This document shows, piece after piece, positions 21,534 to 28,982 of a stretch of 64,000 bases of DNA. The notes below the pieces were generated by a model. It had not been told where the DNA came from. It saw only the letters and a list, made by a program, of their open reading frames with translations, and did no database searches. The stretch comes from Duganella sp. BJB480 (lineage in GTDB: Bacteria > Pseudomonadota > Gammaproteobacteria > Burkholderiales > Burkholderiaceae_D): positions 62,001 to 126,000 of the forward strand of contig QVIN01000005.1 in NCBI GenBank assembly GCA_003416985.1, read 5' to 3'. The position numbers and the translations under genes were made by a program. Each line of letters starts with the position of its first letter. Positions within the stretch are counted from its first letter, which is position 1.

Positions 21534-22453
21534 AGCCAGTCCGCGCGCTGGCGCTGGCCGCGCTGACCTGCGCGGCGTTGTGCGCGGCGGGGGCGGCGCA
21601 GGCCGGCGGCTCGTCGGGCGCTTCGCGCTTCTGCGACCGCGGCCAGCCGCTGACCGCCGCCGAGCAAGACCGGCTGCTGCGCTTTGCCGCCGTGCTGCGC
21701 GAGGAGCTGGCGGACGTCGGCGACGGCGTGGCGCTGGTCAGCCGCTCCGGCCTGGACTTGTCGCGCTTCGATATCCGCTATTCGCATGCCGCGCTGGCGT
21801 GGCGCTCGGACACCGGCGCCTGGTCCGCGCGCCAGCTGTACTACGCCTGCGATGAAAGCCGTCCCCGCATCTTCGACCAGGGCCTGGCAGGTTTCGCGCT
21901 CGGCACCGACGATCCGGCGCTGGGCTATGTCTCCATCGTGCGATTGCCGGCCGAGGCGATCGCGCCGCTGCGGCCAGCGCTGCTCGACGGCCCGCGCGTG
22001 CAGCATCTGCTGGCGGCCAAATACAGCGCCAGCGCCTACGCGTTCAGCGTGCGCTACCAGAATTGCAATCAATGGGTGATGGAGATGCTGGCCGCCGGCT
22101 GGGGCGAGCTGCCCGACGGCGACGACCTGCGCGAGCGCGCGCAGGCCTGGCTGCGCGATGAGCGCTACACGCCGCAACCGGTGCAGGTGGGCTCGCGCTT
22201 TTTGATGCTGGCGTCGCACTTCGTGCCGCTGCTGCACCTGGACGACCATCCGGACGAGGACCGTTCGGCCATGCAGCTGCGCGTTAGTTTGCCTTCGACG
22301 GTGGAAGCGTTTGTGCATCAGCGCTATCCGGCCAGCACGCGCGTCGAGCTATGCCACGACGATGAGCGGATCGTCATCCATCGCGGCTGGACGCCCGTCG
22401 CCGCAGGCTGCAAGCCGGGCGAGGGCGACCAGGTGGTATCGCTACGGGATTAA
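21530..22453 (+). CDS. DUF2145 family exported protein
   Basis: The protein of about 307 residues has a signal peptide directly after the proposed TTG start (KPVRALALAALTCAALCAAG, cleaved near AQAGG). The mature region shows the DUF2145 pattern: SHAALAWR, QLYYACDE and YQNCNQWVMEML. His, Cys and Asn residues in a peptidase-like order hint at an NlpC/P60-type fold, but no activity is assigned. The TTG start overlaps the upstream stop (TTGA); a GTG at 21494 is possible but would put 12 extra residues before the signal peptide. The stop overlaps the convergent nitroreductase gene by 4 bases. Confidence 0.8.
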   Translation: MKPVRALALAALTCAALCAAGAAQAGGSSGASRFCDRGQPLTAAEQDRLLRFAAVLREELADVGDGVALVSRSGLDLSRFDIRYSHAALAWRSDTGAWSARQLYYACDESRPRIFDQGLAGFALGTDDPALGYVSIVRLPAEAIAPLRPALLDGPRVQHLLAAKYSASAYAFSVRYQNCNQWVMEMLAAGWGELPDGDDLRERAQAWLRDERYTPQPVQVGSRFLMLASHFVPLLHLDDHPDEDRSAMQLRVSLPSTVEAFVHQRYPASTRVELCHDDERIVIHRGWTPVAAGCKPGEGDQVVSLRD

Positions 22454-23088
22454 GCGATCTCGGTGATCAGATTCGGGCGCGAACGGCGCACCTTCTTCAG
22501 GTTGACCAGCCAATCGCCTTCCGCCTGGCGGTAGCCGATCGGCAGCAGCACCACGCTGCGCAGCTTGCGCTCTTTCAGCGACAGGATCTCGTCGACGGCG
22601 GCCGGATCGAAGCCTTCCATCGGAGTGGCGTCCACGCCTTCAAACGCGGCGGCCACCATCGCCACGCCCAGCGCGATGTAGGCCTGGCGCGCGGCGGCGT
22701 CGAAGTTGGCCTGCTCGGTGCGCGCGGCCACGATGCCCAGCAGCTGCTTGCGATAGGCTTCCCAGCCTTCGTTGATGAAGCCGCGCTGCTCGTTGGTCAG
22801 GTCGAACATCATGTTGACGCGGTCGGCGGTGATGTTGTCCCATGCCGCGAACACCAGCAGGTGCGAGCTCTCGCTGATCTGCCCCTGGTTCCAGCCCACC
22901 GCCTGGATCTTGGCGCGGATCGCCGGGTTGGTGATGACGAAGACTTCGAACGGCTGCAGGCCGCTGGAGGTCGGCGCCAGGCGGATCGCTTCCAGGATGC
23001 GTTCCAGCTTTTCGTCGGTCACCTTCTTGGCGGGGTCGAACTTCTTGGTGGCGTAGCGCCAGTTCAGTTTGTCAATTACTTCGGTCAT
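22450..23088 (-). CDS. NAD(P)H-dependent nitroreductase family oxidoreductase
   Basis: This FMN-dependent oxidoreductase of 212 residues has the nitroreductase fold (LNWRYATKKFDPAKKVTDEKLERIL, then RLAPTSSGLQPFEVFVI) and the C-terminal FMN/NADPH loop LLPIGYRQAEGDW. It resembles NfsB/YdgI-type enzymes that reduce nitroaromatics or quinones. The start ATG at 23088 follows GGAG at 7 bases. It is divergent from a MerR regulator, and its promoter has the 19-bp spacer and central dyad of MerR-activated promoters, so induction by that regulator is very likely. Confidence 0.9.
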   Translation of the reverse strand: MTEVIDKLNWRYATKKFDPAKKVTDEKLERILEAIRLAPTSSGLQPFEVFVITNPAIRAKIQAVGWNQGQISESSHLLVFAAWDNITADRVNMMFDLTNEQRGFINEGWEAYRKQLLGIVAARTEQANFDAAARQAYIALGVAMVAAAFEGVDATPMEGFDPAAVDEILSLKERKLRSVVLLPIGYRQAEGDWLVNLKKVRRSRPNLITEIA

Positions 23089-23151
23089 GTGGGACTCCAA
23101 GTGTTAAATCGTGAATGCGCCCCCAGCCAGCAAGCTCTGGAGTACCGATCT

Positions 23152-23182
23152 ATAATAAGTTTCAAGCTAACTTGAGAGTCAA
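23152..23182 (-). promoter_or_regulatory. MerR-type promoter/operator for the nitroreductase gene
   Basis: On the minus strand TTGACT (23177-23182) and TATTAT (23152-23157) are separated by 19 bp, the over-long spacer typical of MerR-activated promoters. The spacer contains the dyad TCAAG-CTAA-CTTGA (23162-23175). Transcription runs to the nitroreductase gene, and the -35 lies 8 bp from the merR start codon, allowing autorepression. Confidence 0.8.
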
Positions 23183-23189
23183 GACAAAA

Positions 23190-23570
23190 ATGAAAATAGG
23201 TGAACTGGCCCGGAAAACCGGCCTGACCCCGTCCGCGATCCGGTTCTATGAGGAGCAGGGCTTGCTGTCGCCGATCTCGCGCACCGCTGGCGGTTATCGC
23301 GAGTACGCCAGCAGTGCCACCGAGAGGCTGTATATGATCCAGGCGTCGAAGCGGCTGGGATTCTCGCTCGATATCATCCGTGGCATGTTCACGGAAAGCG
23401 GGCAGTGTTCGAAAACGAAGACGCTGGCGCTGACGGAGATCCGCCTGCGCGAGATCGAGGAGCAGCAGGCCACGCTGGCGCAGCAGCACAGCGACCTGCT
23501 GGCGCTGCGCGTGCTGCTGGAGGACGACAGCGTCAGCGCGCCGTGCCGGAAGAACTTTGCGGTGAACTGA
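23190..23570 (+). CDS. MerR family transcriptional regulator
   Basis: The 126-residue protein has the MerR winged helix-turn-helix at its N-terminus (MKIGELARKTGLTPSAIRFYEEQGLLSP, then GGYREY), and a coiled-coil dimer helix (residues about 85-110). Only two cysteines are present, Cys73 and a C-terminal one in SAPCRKNF. The CxxCxCx5C iron-sulfur cluster of SoxR is absent, although the operator resembles a SoxR box. The start ATG 23190 lies just after the shared operator. Its 3' end overlaps the convergent isomerase gene by 38 bases. Confidence 0.88.
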   Translation: MKIGELARKTGLTPSAIRFYEEQGLLSPISRTAGGYREYASSATERLYMIQASKRLGFSLDIIRGMFTESGQCSKTKTLALTEIRLREIEEQQATLAQQHSDLLALRVLLEDDSVSAPCRKNFAVN

Positions 23571-24141
23571 GCGACATCGCCAGCGCGTCGTCCAGCCGGT
23601 CGTTCCCCCAGAACATGGCGTCGCCGACCAGGAAGGTGGGCGCGCCGAAGATGTGGCGGGCCTTGGCCTGTTCGGTGCGTTCGCGCAGCCTGGCCTTGTT
23701 CTCGTCCGATTGCGCGGCGCGCAGGATGGCTGCGGCGTCCTGGCCCAGCGCGGCCAATATCTCAGTCATGCATGGTTCGCTGCCGATGTCGCGGTTCTCG
23801 GCGAAGTTGGCCAGCATGGTGCGTTCGCAGAAGTCGGTCATCCACGGCTGCGCTTCGCACAGGATGCCGATGCGCGCGGCCAGCAGCGAGTTGCGTGGGA
23901 AGGTGGACGGCTGCCGCCACGGCAGGCCGTACTTGGCGCACTGGCGCGGCATGTCCTGCCACACGTAGGCGCCTTTGTCCTTTTGCAGAACGAAGGGCGA
24001 GTTGTTCCAGCCGGCGTCCTTGAAGATGGGGCCGAGCAGGAAGGGGCGCCACACCACGCCGTCCGGCGCCAGCTCGCGGATACGCATCACGCTCAGGTAG
24101 CTGTAGTTGCTGGCGAAGTCGAACCAGAATTCCATTTTCAT
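23533..24141 (-). CDS. 2-hydroxychromene-2-carboxylate isomerase family (DsbA-like, kappa GST)
   Basis: The 202-residue protein has a thioredoxin-like fold without a CxxC: MKMEFWFDFASNYSYLSVMRI (Ser/Tyr in place of the redox cysteines), FLLGPIFKDAGWNNSPF, and the cis-proline loop FGAPTFLVGDAMFWGNDRLDDAL. These features identify the HCCA isomerase/kappa-class GST family, which often uses glutathione. The substrate is unknown. ATG 24141 follows GAGG. It lies 28 bp downstream of fmt on the same strand. Confidence 0.88.
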   Translation of the reverse strand: MKMEFWFDFASNYSYLSVMRIRELAPDGVVWRPFLLGPIFKDAGWNNSPFVLQKDKGAYVWQDMPRQCAKYGLPWRQPSTFPRNSLLAARIGILCEAQPWMTDFCERTMLANFAENRDIGSEPCMTEILAALGQDAAAILRAAQSDENKARLRERTEQAKARHIFGAPTFLVGDAMFWGNDRLDDALAMSLSSPQSSSGTAR

Positions 24142-24169
24142 CGCTTACCTCGCAGCGTGGGCTGATTGA

Positions 24170-25126
24170 TCAGGCGAAGCTCAAGCCTTCGAGCGGGAAG
24201 CCTTTGATGAATTCCGCCGCCGGCAGGCGTTTGCCGCCCGGCTTTTGCAGCTCGGTCAGGCGCAGCGAACCGCTGCCGCACGAGACCACGATGCCATGCT
24301 GCGCATCGGCGGCCAGCACCTGGCCGGCCGGCGCCTTGCTGTCGGCTTCCAGCACTTCGGCGCCCCACAGCTTGACGTTGACGCCGTTGACCGTGCCATG
24401 CGCGCCGGGGAAGGGATTGAAGGCGCGGATCTTGCGGCCGATTTCCGCCGCCGATTGCGAGAAGTCCAGCGCCGCTTCTTCCTTGCTGATCTTGGCGGCG
24501 TAGCAGACGCCCGCTTCCGGCTGCGGCACGGCTTCCAGCTGGCCGTGCTGCATCCTGCGCAGCGCTTCGACGATCATCTTGCCGCCCAGGGCGGCCAGCT
24601 TGTCGTGCACCATGCCGGTGGTGTCCTGCGCGCCGATGGCGATGCGCTCGATCAGCAGCATCGGGCCGGTGTCCAGGCCTTCTTCCATCTCCATTATGGT
24701 GATGCCGGTTTCGCTGTCGCCGGCCTCGATGGCGCGGTGGATCGGCGCGGCGCCGCGCCAGCGCGGCAGCAGCGAACCGTGGATGTTCAGGCAGGGCTTG
24801 ATGTCCAGCGTGGCGCGCGGCAGGATCAGGCCATAGGCCGCCACCACCATCACGTCGTACGGCGTGGACAGCAGGCGCGCATGCGCTTCCTTCGCCTGCT
24901 CGGCGCGCACCGGGTCTTTGCTGTCGGTGCGCAGCGACAGCGGCTGCAGCACCTCGATGCCCTGCGCCAGCGCGTACTGCTTGACGGCCGACGGTTGCAG
25001 GTGCATGCCGCGTCCGGCCGGGCGGTCCGGCTGGGTCAGCACCAGCGGAATCTCAAAGCCTGCCTCGTGCAGGGCCTGCAGCGCGACTGCGGCAAATTCC
25101 GGCGTGCCGGCGAAGATGACTTTCAT
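24170..25126 (-). CDS. fmt: Methionyl-tRNA formyltransferase
   Basis: Fmt formylates initiator Met-tRNA using 10-formyltetrahydrofolate. The 318-residue protein starts [19 protein letters not shown]. It has the catalytic region [20 protein letters not shown], then GLDTGP, and the C-terminal OB-like domain ([10 protein letters not shown] onward). It follows def by 18 bp in the usual def-fmt order, so the formylation and deformylation enzymes are co-expressed. Confidence 0.96.
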   Translation of the reverse strand: MKVIFAGTPEFAAVALQALHEAGFEIPLVLTQPDRPAGRGMHLQPSAVKQYALAQGIEVLQPLSLRTDSKDPVRAEQAKEAHARLLSTPYDVMVVAAYGLILPRATLDIKPCLNIHGSLLPRWRGAAPIHRAIEAGDSETGITIMEMEEGLDTGPMLLIERIAIGAQDTTGMVHDKLAALGGKMIVEALRRMQHGQLEAVPQPEAGVCYAAKISKEEAALDFSQSAAEIGRKIRAFNPFPGAHGTVNGVNVKLWGAEVLEADSKAPAGQVLAADAQHGIVVSCGSGSLRLTELQKPGGKRLPAAEFIKGFPLEGLSFA

Positions 25127-25144
25127 GCGGTTTCCCTGTCTGGC

Positions 25145-25687
25145 TTAGAAGCGGCGGCCGGCGGCGCGCAGCTGTGCTTCGCGCGCCATGCCGCGCTCTT
25201 CCTTGACCAGCTTGGCCTTGATGCGGTTGCGCTTCAACGGCGACAGGTATTCGACGAAGACCTTGCCCAGCAGATGATCCATCTCGTGCTGGATGCAGAC
25301 CGCCAGCAGGCCGTCCGCTTCCACTTCGAACGGCTGGCCCTTGACGTCCAGCGCGCGCACCTTGATCTGGGCGTGGCGTTCGACGCCGTCGTAGATGCCC
25401 GGCACCGACAGACAGCCTTCGTCGTAGACCTGCTTCTCTTCGCTGGCCCAGATGATTTCCGGATTGATGTAGGCGACCAGCGCGTCCTTGGTCTCGGAGA
25501 TGTCAATCACGACCAGCTGCTCGTGCACGTCGACCTGCGACGCGGCCAGGCCGATGCCGGGCGCCTCGTACATGGTCTCGGCCATGTCGGCCACCAGCTG
25601 CTCCAGCTTGGCGTCGAAGACGGTGACTGGCTTGGCGACTTTATGCAGGCGCGGATCGGGGTAACGCAAAATATTTAAGATGGCCAT
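25145..25687 (-). CDS. def: Peptide deformylase
   Basis: This iron enzyme removes the N-formyl group from new proteins. The three family motifs are present in 180 residues: [17 protein letters not shown] (metal-ligand Cys) and QHEMDHLLG (HExxH type). The start is [18 protein letters not shown] at 25687. It is the first gene of the def-fmt unit and is divergent from the LysM gene across a 257-bp gap. Confidence 0.96.
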   Translation of the reverse strand: MAILNILRYPDPRLHKVAKPVTVFDAKLEQLVADMAETMYEAPGIGLAASQVDVHEQLVVIDISETKDALVAYINPEIIWASEEKQVYDEGCLSVPGIYDGVERHAQIKVRALDVKGQPFEVEADGLLAVCIQHEMDHLLGKVFVEYLSPLKRNRIKAKLVKEERGMAREAQLRAAGRRF

Positions 25688-25793
25688 ATGCTGTGACTGT
25701 GTTGATAACTATGTGAAAACTAAGTGTATGCCTTGATAACGCGCGCCGCGCCGTGGGCGTCGCCGCCGTCATTTTCCCGATCAAAAACGCAAC

Positions 25794-25820
25794 AACCGCG
25801 CCGGCTACCGTTGCGCGGTT
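25794..25820. other. Perfect 8-bp hairpin in the def/LysM divergent gap
   Basis: AACCGCGC (25794-25801) pairs perfectly with GCGCGGTT (25813-25820) across an 11-base loop. Read on the minus strand it is followed, a few bases on, by five T, so it would act as a weak terminator. No other gene or clear promoter was seen in 25688-25944. Confidence 0.4.
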
Positions 25821-25944
25821 TCTCTTGCTAGTTCAGGGTTTTATGGGCAGAATTTGATTCAATTTAGCAAGCCTTTTCCGTCGATAGGGCGCTTCTTGCT
25901 AGGGTGTGCCTGCGCAGCCGTTTGCGCATTTACTGGATCTACTA

Positions 25945-27051
25945 ATGAAAAATTTTAGCACAGTCGGCACCCGCTTAGTATTGGCGGCGCTTTTTTCGGG
26001 CTGGACGGCGGCCTCCGCCGAGCCGCTTAAATGTGAATTCCGCGCCGACGCGCCGGACCAGCACCAGGTGGTCAAGGGCGATACGCTGTGGGATATTTCC
26101 GGCCGCTTCCTGGAACGCCCGTGGTGCTGGCCCACTGTCTGGGGCATGAACCGCGAGGAAATCGCCAATCCGCACTGGATCTATCCGGGACAGATCATCT
26201 GGTTCGACCGCGCCGCCGGCCGTCTGCGCCTGGGCAACCGGATCGACGCCGGCGACGGCGGCAACAGCGCCTCCAACCTGCGCCTGAAGCCGCAGCTGCG
26301 CACCGAGGGCCTGGGCAAGGACGCCGTGACGTCCATCCCGGCCGGCGTGATCGAACCCTTCCTGACCCAGCCGCTGATCATCGAAAACGACGAGCTGGCC
26401 GGTGCGCCGCGCGTGGTGGCCACGCAGGACGGGCACGTGTTCCTGGGCAAGGACGACAAGGCCTATGTGCGAGGCGACCTCAAGGGCGGCAGCTCGTTCC
26501 AGGTGTTCCGTCCCGGCAGCCCGCTGAAGGATCCGGTCACCAAGGCCGTGATCGGCTACGAGGCGTTTTATCTTGGCACATTGAAATTGCAGGCCGAGGC
26601 CCAGCCCGGCAGCGGCAGCGACGTCCACACCTTCGTGGTCGCCAGCGCCAAGGAGGAGATGGGCAAGGGCGACCAGCTGCGCGCGATTCCGCCGATGCCG
26701 ATGCAGAACTACGTGCCGCATCCGCCCGAGCAGAAGGTGGGCGCGCGGGTGGTGGCCATTTACGGCGGCGTCACGCACGCCGGCCAGAACCAGGTGGTCA
26801 GCATTAATCGCGGAAAGCTTGATGGACTCGACATCGGCTCCGTGCTGCAGTTGTACCATGCGGGGAAGACTGTCAGCGACACCACGGCCGCCAAGAGCTG
26901 GCTGGGCATGCGCGAACAGCAGGTCAAGCTGCCGGACGAGGAAGTGGGCAGCTTGTTTATCTTCCGCGTGTTTAAGCATATTTCCTACGGCTTGATCATG
27001 CAGGTGTCGGCGCCGGTGGAAGTGGGCGACGTCGCCAAGTCGCCGGAGTGA
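25945..27051 (+). CDS. LysM peptidoglycan-binding domain exported protein
   Basis: The 368-residue protein has a signal peptide (MKNFSTVGTRLVLAALFSGW, cleaved near ASAEP) followed by one LysM domain (residues about 38-90: HQVVKGDTLWDISGRFLERPWCWPTVW then NPHWIYPGQIIWF). The rest is a beta-rich extension common in proteins encoded beside dprA in betaproteobacteria. It probably binds cell-wall glycan. ATG 25945 puts the signal peptide at the N-terminus. The stop overlaps the dprA GTG start by 4 bases. Confidence 0.9.
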   Translation: MKNFSTVGTRLVLAALFSGWTAASAEPLKCEFRADAPDQHQVVKGDTLWDISGRFLERPWCWPTVWGMNREEIANPHWIYPGQIIWFDRAAGRLRLGNRIDAGDGGNSASNLRLKPQLRTEGLGKDAVTSIPAGVIEPFLTQPLIIENDELAGAPRVVATQDGHVFLGKDDKAYVRGDLKGGSSFQVFRPGSPLKDPVTKAVIGYEAFYLGTLKLQAEAQPGSGSDVHTFVVASAKEEMGKGDQLRAIPPMPMQNYVPHPPEQKVGARVVAIYGGVTHAGQNQVVSINRGKLDGLDIGSVLQLYHAGKTVSDTTAAKSWLGMREQQVKLPDEEVGSLFIFRVFKHISYGLIMQVSAPVEVGDVAKSPE

Positions 27052-28193
27052 GCCGCGCCGTGCAAGCCACGGATACCCCCAACACCCCGTCCCAGCCCGT
27101 CAGCGCCGCCGCGCTGGCCGGCTGGCTGCGCTTGCAGATGACGGACGGCGTCGGCCTGGTCAGCGCGCACCGGCTGCTGGAACGCTTCGCCACGCCCGAG
27201 GCGGTGTTCGGCGCCGGGCGCGCCGCGCTGCTGGACGAGGTCAAGCCGGAGCAGGCCGACGCGCTGCTGCGGGCGCCGCCCGCTGAGTTGGCGGCGCTGG
27301 TGGACGCGACCATGGCCTGGCAGCAGCAGCCGGGCAATCTGCTGCTGAGCTATGGCCATCCCGACTATCCCGAAGCGCTGCGCCAGATCGCCGCCGCGCC
27401 GCTATTGTTGTACATCAAGGGCCGGGCCGAGTTGCTGGAGCGGCCGTCGTTGGCCGTGGTGGGCGCGCGCAATGCCAGTGCGCAAGGCGTGCTGAACGCC
27501 GAGCGCATGGCGCAGGCGCTGTCCGAGGCGGGGCTGACCATCGTCTCCGGGCTGGCGCTGGGCATCGACGCGGCGGCCCACACCGGCGGGCTGAACGGGC
27601 CGGGCAGCACCGTCGCCGTCGTCGGCACCGGGGCCGACCGCATCTATCCGGCCCGCAACAAGGCGCTGGCGCGCCGCATCGCGGAGGAGGGCTGCATCGT
27701 CAGCGAATACGCGCTGGGCACGCCGCCGCTGCGCGACAACTTCCCGCGCCGCAACCGCGTGATCAGCGGCCTGGCGAGCGGCGTGCTGGTGGTGGAGGCG
27801 GCCGCCAAGTCCGGGTCGCTGATCACGGCGAAACTGGCGGGAGAGCAGGGCAAGGAGTTGTATGCCATCCCCGGCTCCATCCACGCCACGCTGGCCAAGG
27901 GTTGCCATAAGCTGATCCGCGAGGACGGCGCCAAGCTGGTCGAATCGGCGGCCGACATCCTGACCGACCTGGGCCGGCTGACGCCCGGCGCGCCCGGCTG
28001 CCGGCCGTTGCTGGACGACACCTTCGTCGACCGCGTGCTGGCCGCGCTGGGCGAGCATCCGGCCGCGCCCGACCTGCTGGCGCTGCGCCTGAACCAGTCC
28101 GCCGCCGAGCTGCAGGGGCAGTTGCTGGCGCTGGAGCTGGCCGGCCTGGTCGAGCGTTTGCCGGGTGGCATGTTCCAGCGTTTGCGCGGGTAA
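27048..28193 (+). CDS. dprA: DNA processing protein DprA
   Basis: DprA binds incoming single-stranded DNA and loads RecA during natural transformation. The 381-residue protein has a SAM-like N-terminal region, the Rossmann fold (VVGARNASAQG, SGLALGIDAAAHTGGL, GTGADRIYPARNKAL, FPRRNRVISGLASGVLVVEA, PGSIHATLAKGCHKLI) and a winged-helix C-terminus. It starts with GTG overlapping the LysM stop, so translation is coupled. Smg follows 67 bp later. Confidence 0.94.
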   Translation: MSRAVQATDTPNTPSQPVSAAALAGWLRLQMTDGVGLVSAHRLLERFATPEAVFGAGRAALLDEVKPEQADALLRAPPAELAALVDATMAWQQQPGNLLLSYGHPDYPEALRQIAAAPLLLYIKGRAELLERPSLAVVGARNASAQGVLNAERMAQALSEAGLTIVSGLALGIDAAAHTGGLNGPGSTVAVVGTGADRIYPARNKALARRIAEEGCIVSEYALGTPPLRDNFPRRNRVISGLASGVLVVEAAAKSGSLITAKLAGEQGKELYAIPGSIHATLAKGCHKLIREDGAKLVESAADILTDLGRLTPGAPGCRPLLDDTFVDRVLAALGEHPAAPDLLALRLNQSAAELQGQLLALELAGLVERLPGGMFQRLRG

Positions 28194-28260
28194 TTGCCTG
28201 AAAAAAAGGCGATCTGTGCGGCACTTGTGCGCGATCTGTTTTAGCTGATAGAGTAGAGCC

Positions 28261-28725
28261 ATGTTCGACATCCTTGTTTATCTCTACGAGACCTACTACC
28301 GTCCCGATGCCTGCCCTGAACCGGCGGCACTGGCCAAGAAACTGTCGGCGGTCGGTTTTGACGATGTCGAGATTTCCGAGGCGCTGGTCTGGCTCAACGA
28401 CCTGACCGCGATGGCCGGCGTGGAACACACGCTGACCGCCGCCTCCACCGGCACCCGTTTCTACGTGGACGAGGAGCAGGACGTGCTCGGTTCGGCCGCC
28501 ATCGGCTTCATCCAGTTCCTGGAGTCGGCCAAGGTGCTCACGCCGCTGCAGCGCGAAATCGTCATCGAGCGGGCGCTGGCGCTGGAAGAGGCGCCGGTGT
28601 CGCTGGGCAAGCTCAAGGTCATCGTGCTGATGTTGCTCTGGAGCCAAGGCAAGGAGCCGGACGCGCTGATGTTCGATGACCTGTTCGGTTCCGATGAAGA
28701 CCAGGCGCCCCGCCTGTTGCACTAA
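28261..28725 (+). CDS. smg: Smg family protein (DUF494)
   Basis: The 154-residue protein starts [15 protein letters not shown] and has the acidic helical Smg/DUF494 pattern ([16 protein letters not shown] then [12 protein letters not shown] and ALMFDDLFG). Its function is not established; it is almost always next to dprA and topoisomerase genes, as here. No signal or membrane segment. Confidence 0.92.
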   Translation: MFDILVYLYETYYRPDACPEPAALAKKLSAVGFDDVEISEALVWLNDLTAMAGVEHTLTAASTGTRFYVDEEQDVLGSAAIGFIQFLESAKVLTPLQREIVIERALALEEAPVSLGKLKVIVLMLLWSQGKEPDALMFDDLFGSDEDQAPRLLH

Positions 28726-28982
28726 TATATATGCGGCCGCAGGGCTGCACTTCCTCCAAAGTAACTATTTACGCAACAATCGGTCGTGCGATACGCCGTA
28801 TTGCGGCCGTATTGCGCTGTTTGCTTGCGGTGTGGCCGGCAAGGCGCTTATCATTTGCGCTTTGACAAGACTGTCACGTGCCGGCCTTGCCTTCGGCGCC
28901 GCAAAAGTGCAGACTGCGACGCGATCCATGTATGATGCGCATGCTGCACCCACCCAAAGTGTTAAAAAACGAGATACAAAAT

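Noticed and set aside
25688..25760. DnaA-box-like TTATCAACA motifs near the def start
   Set aside because: One mismatch to consensus in a short AT-rich promoter region, only two weak copies and no origin-type genes nearby.
28838..28891. Inverted repeat GGCAAGGC/GCCTTGCC upstream of topB
   Set aside because: Only 8 bp with a 38-base loop and no link to a promoter or T-tract, so chance is likely in GC-rich DNA.
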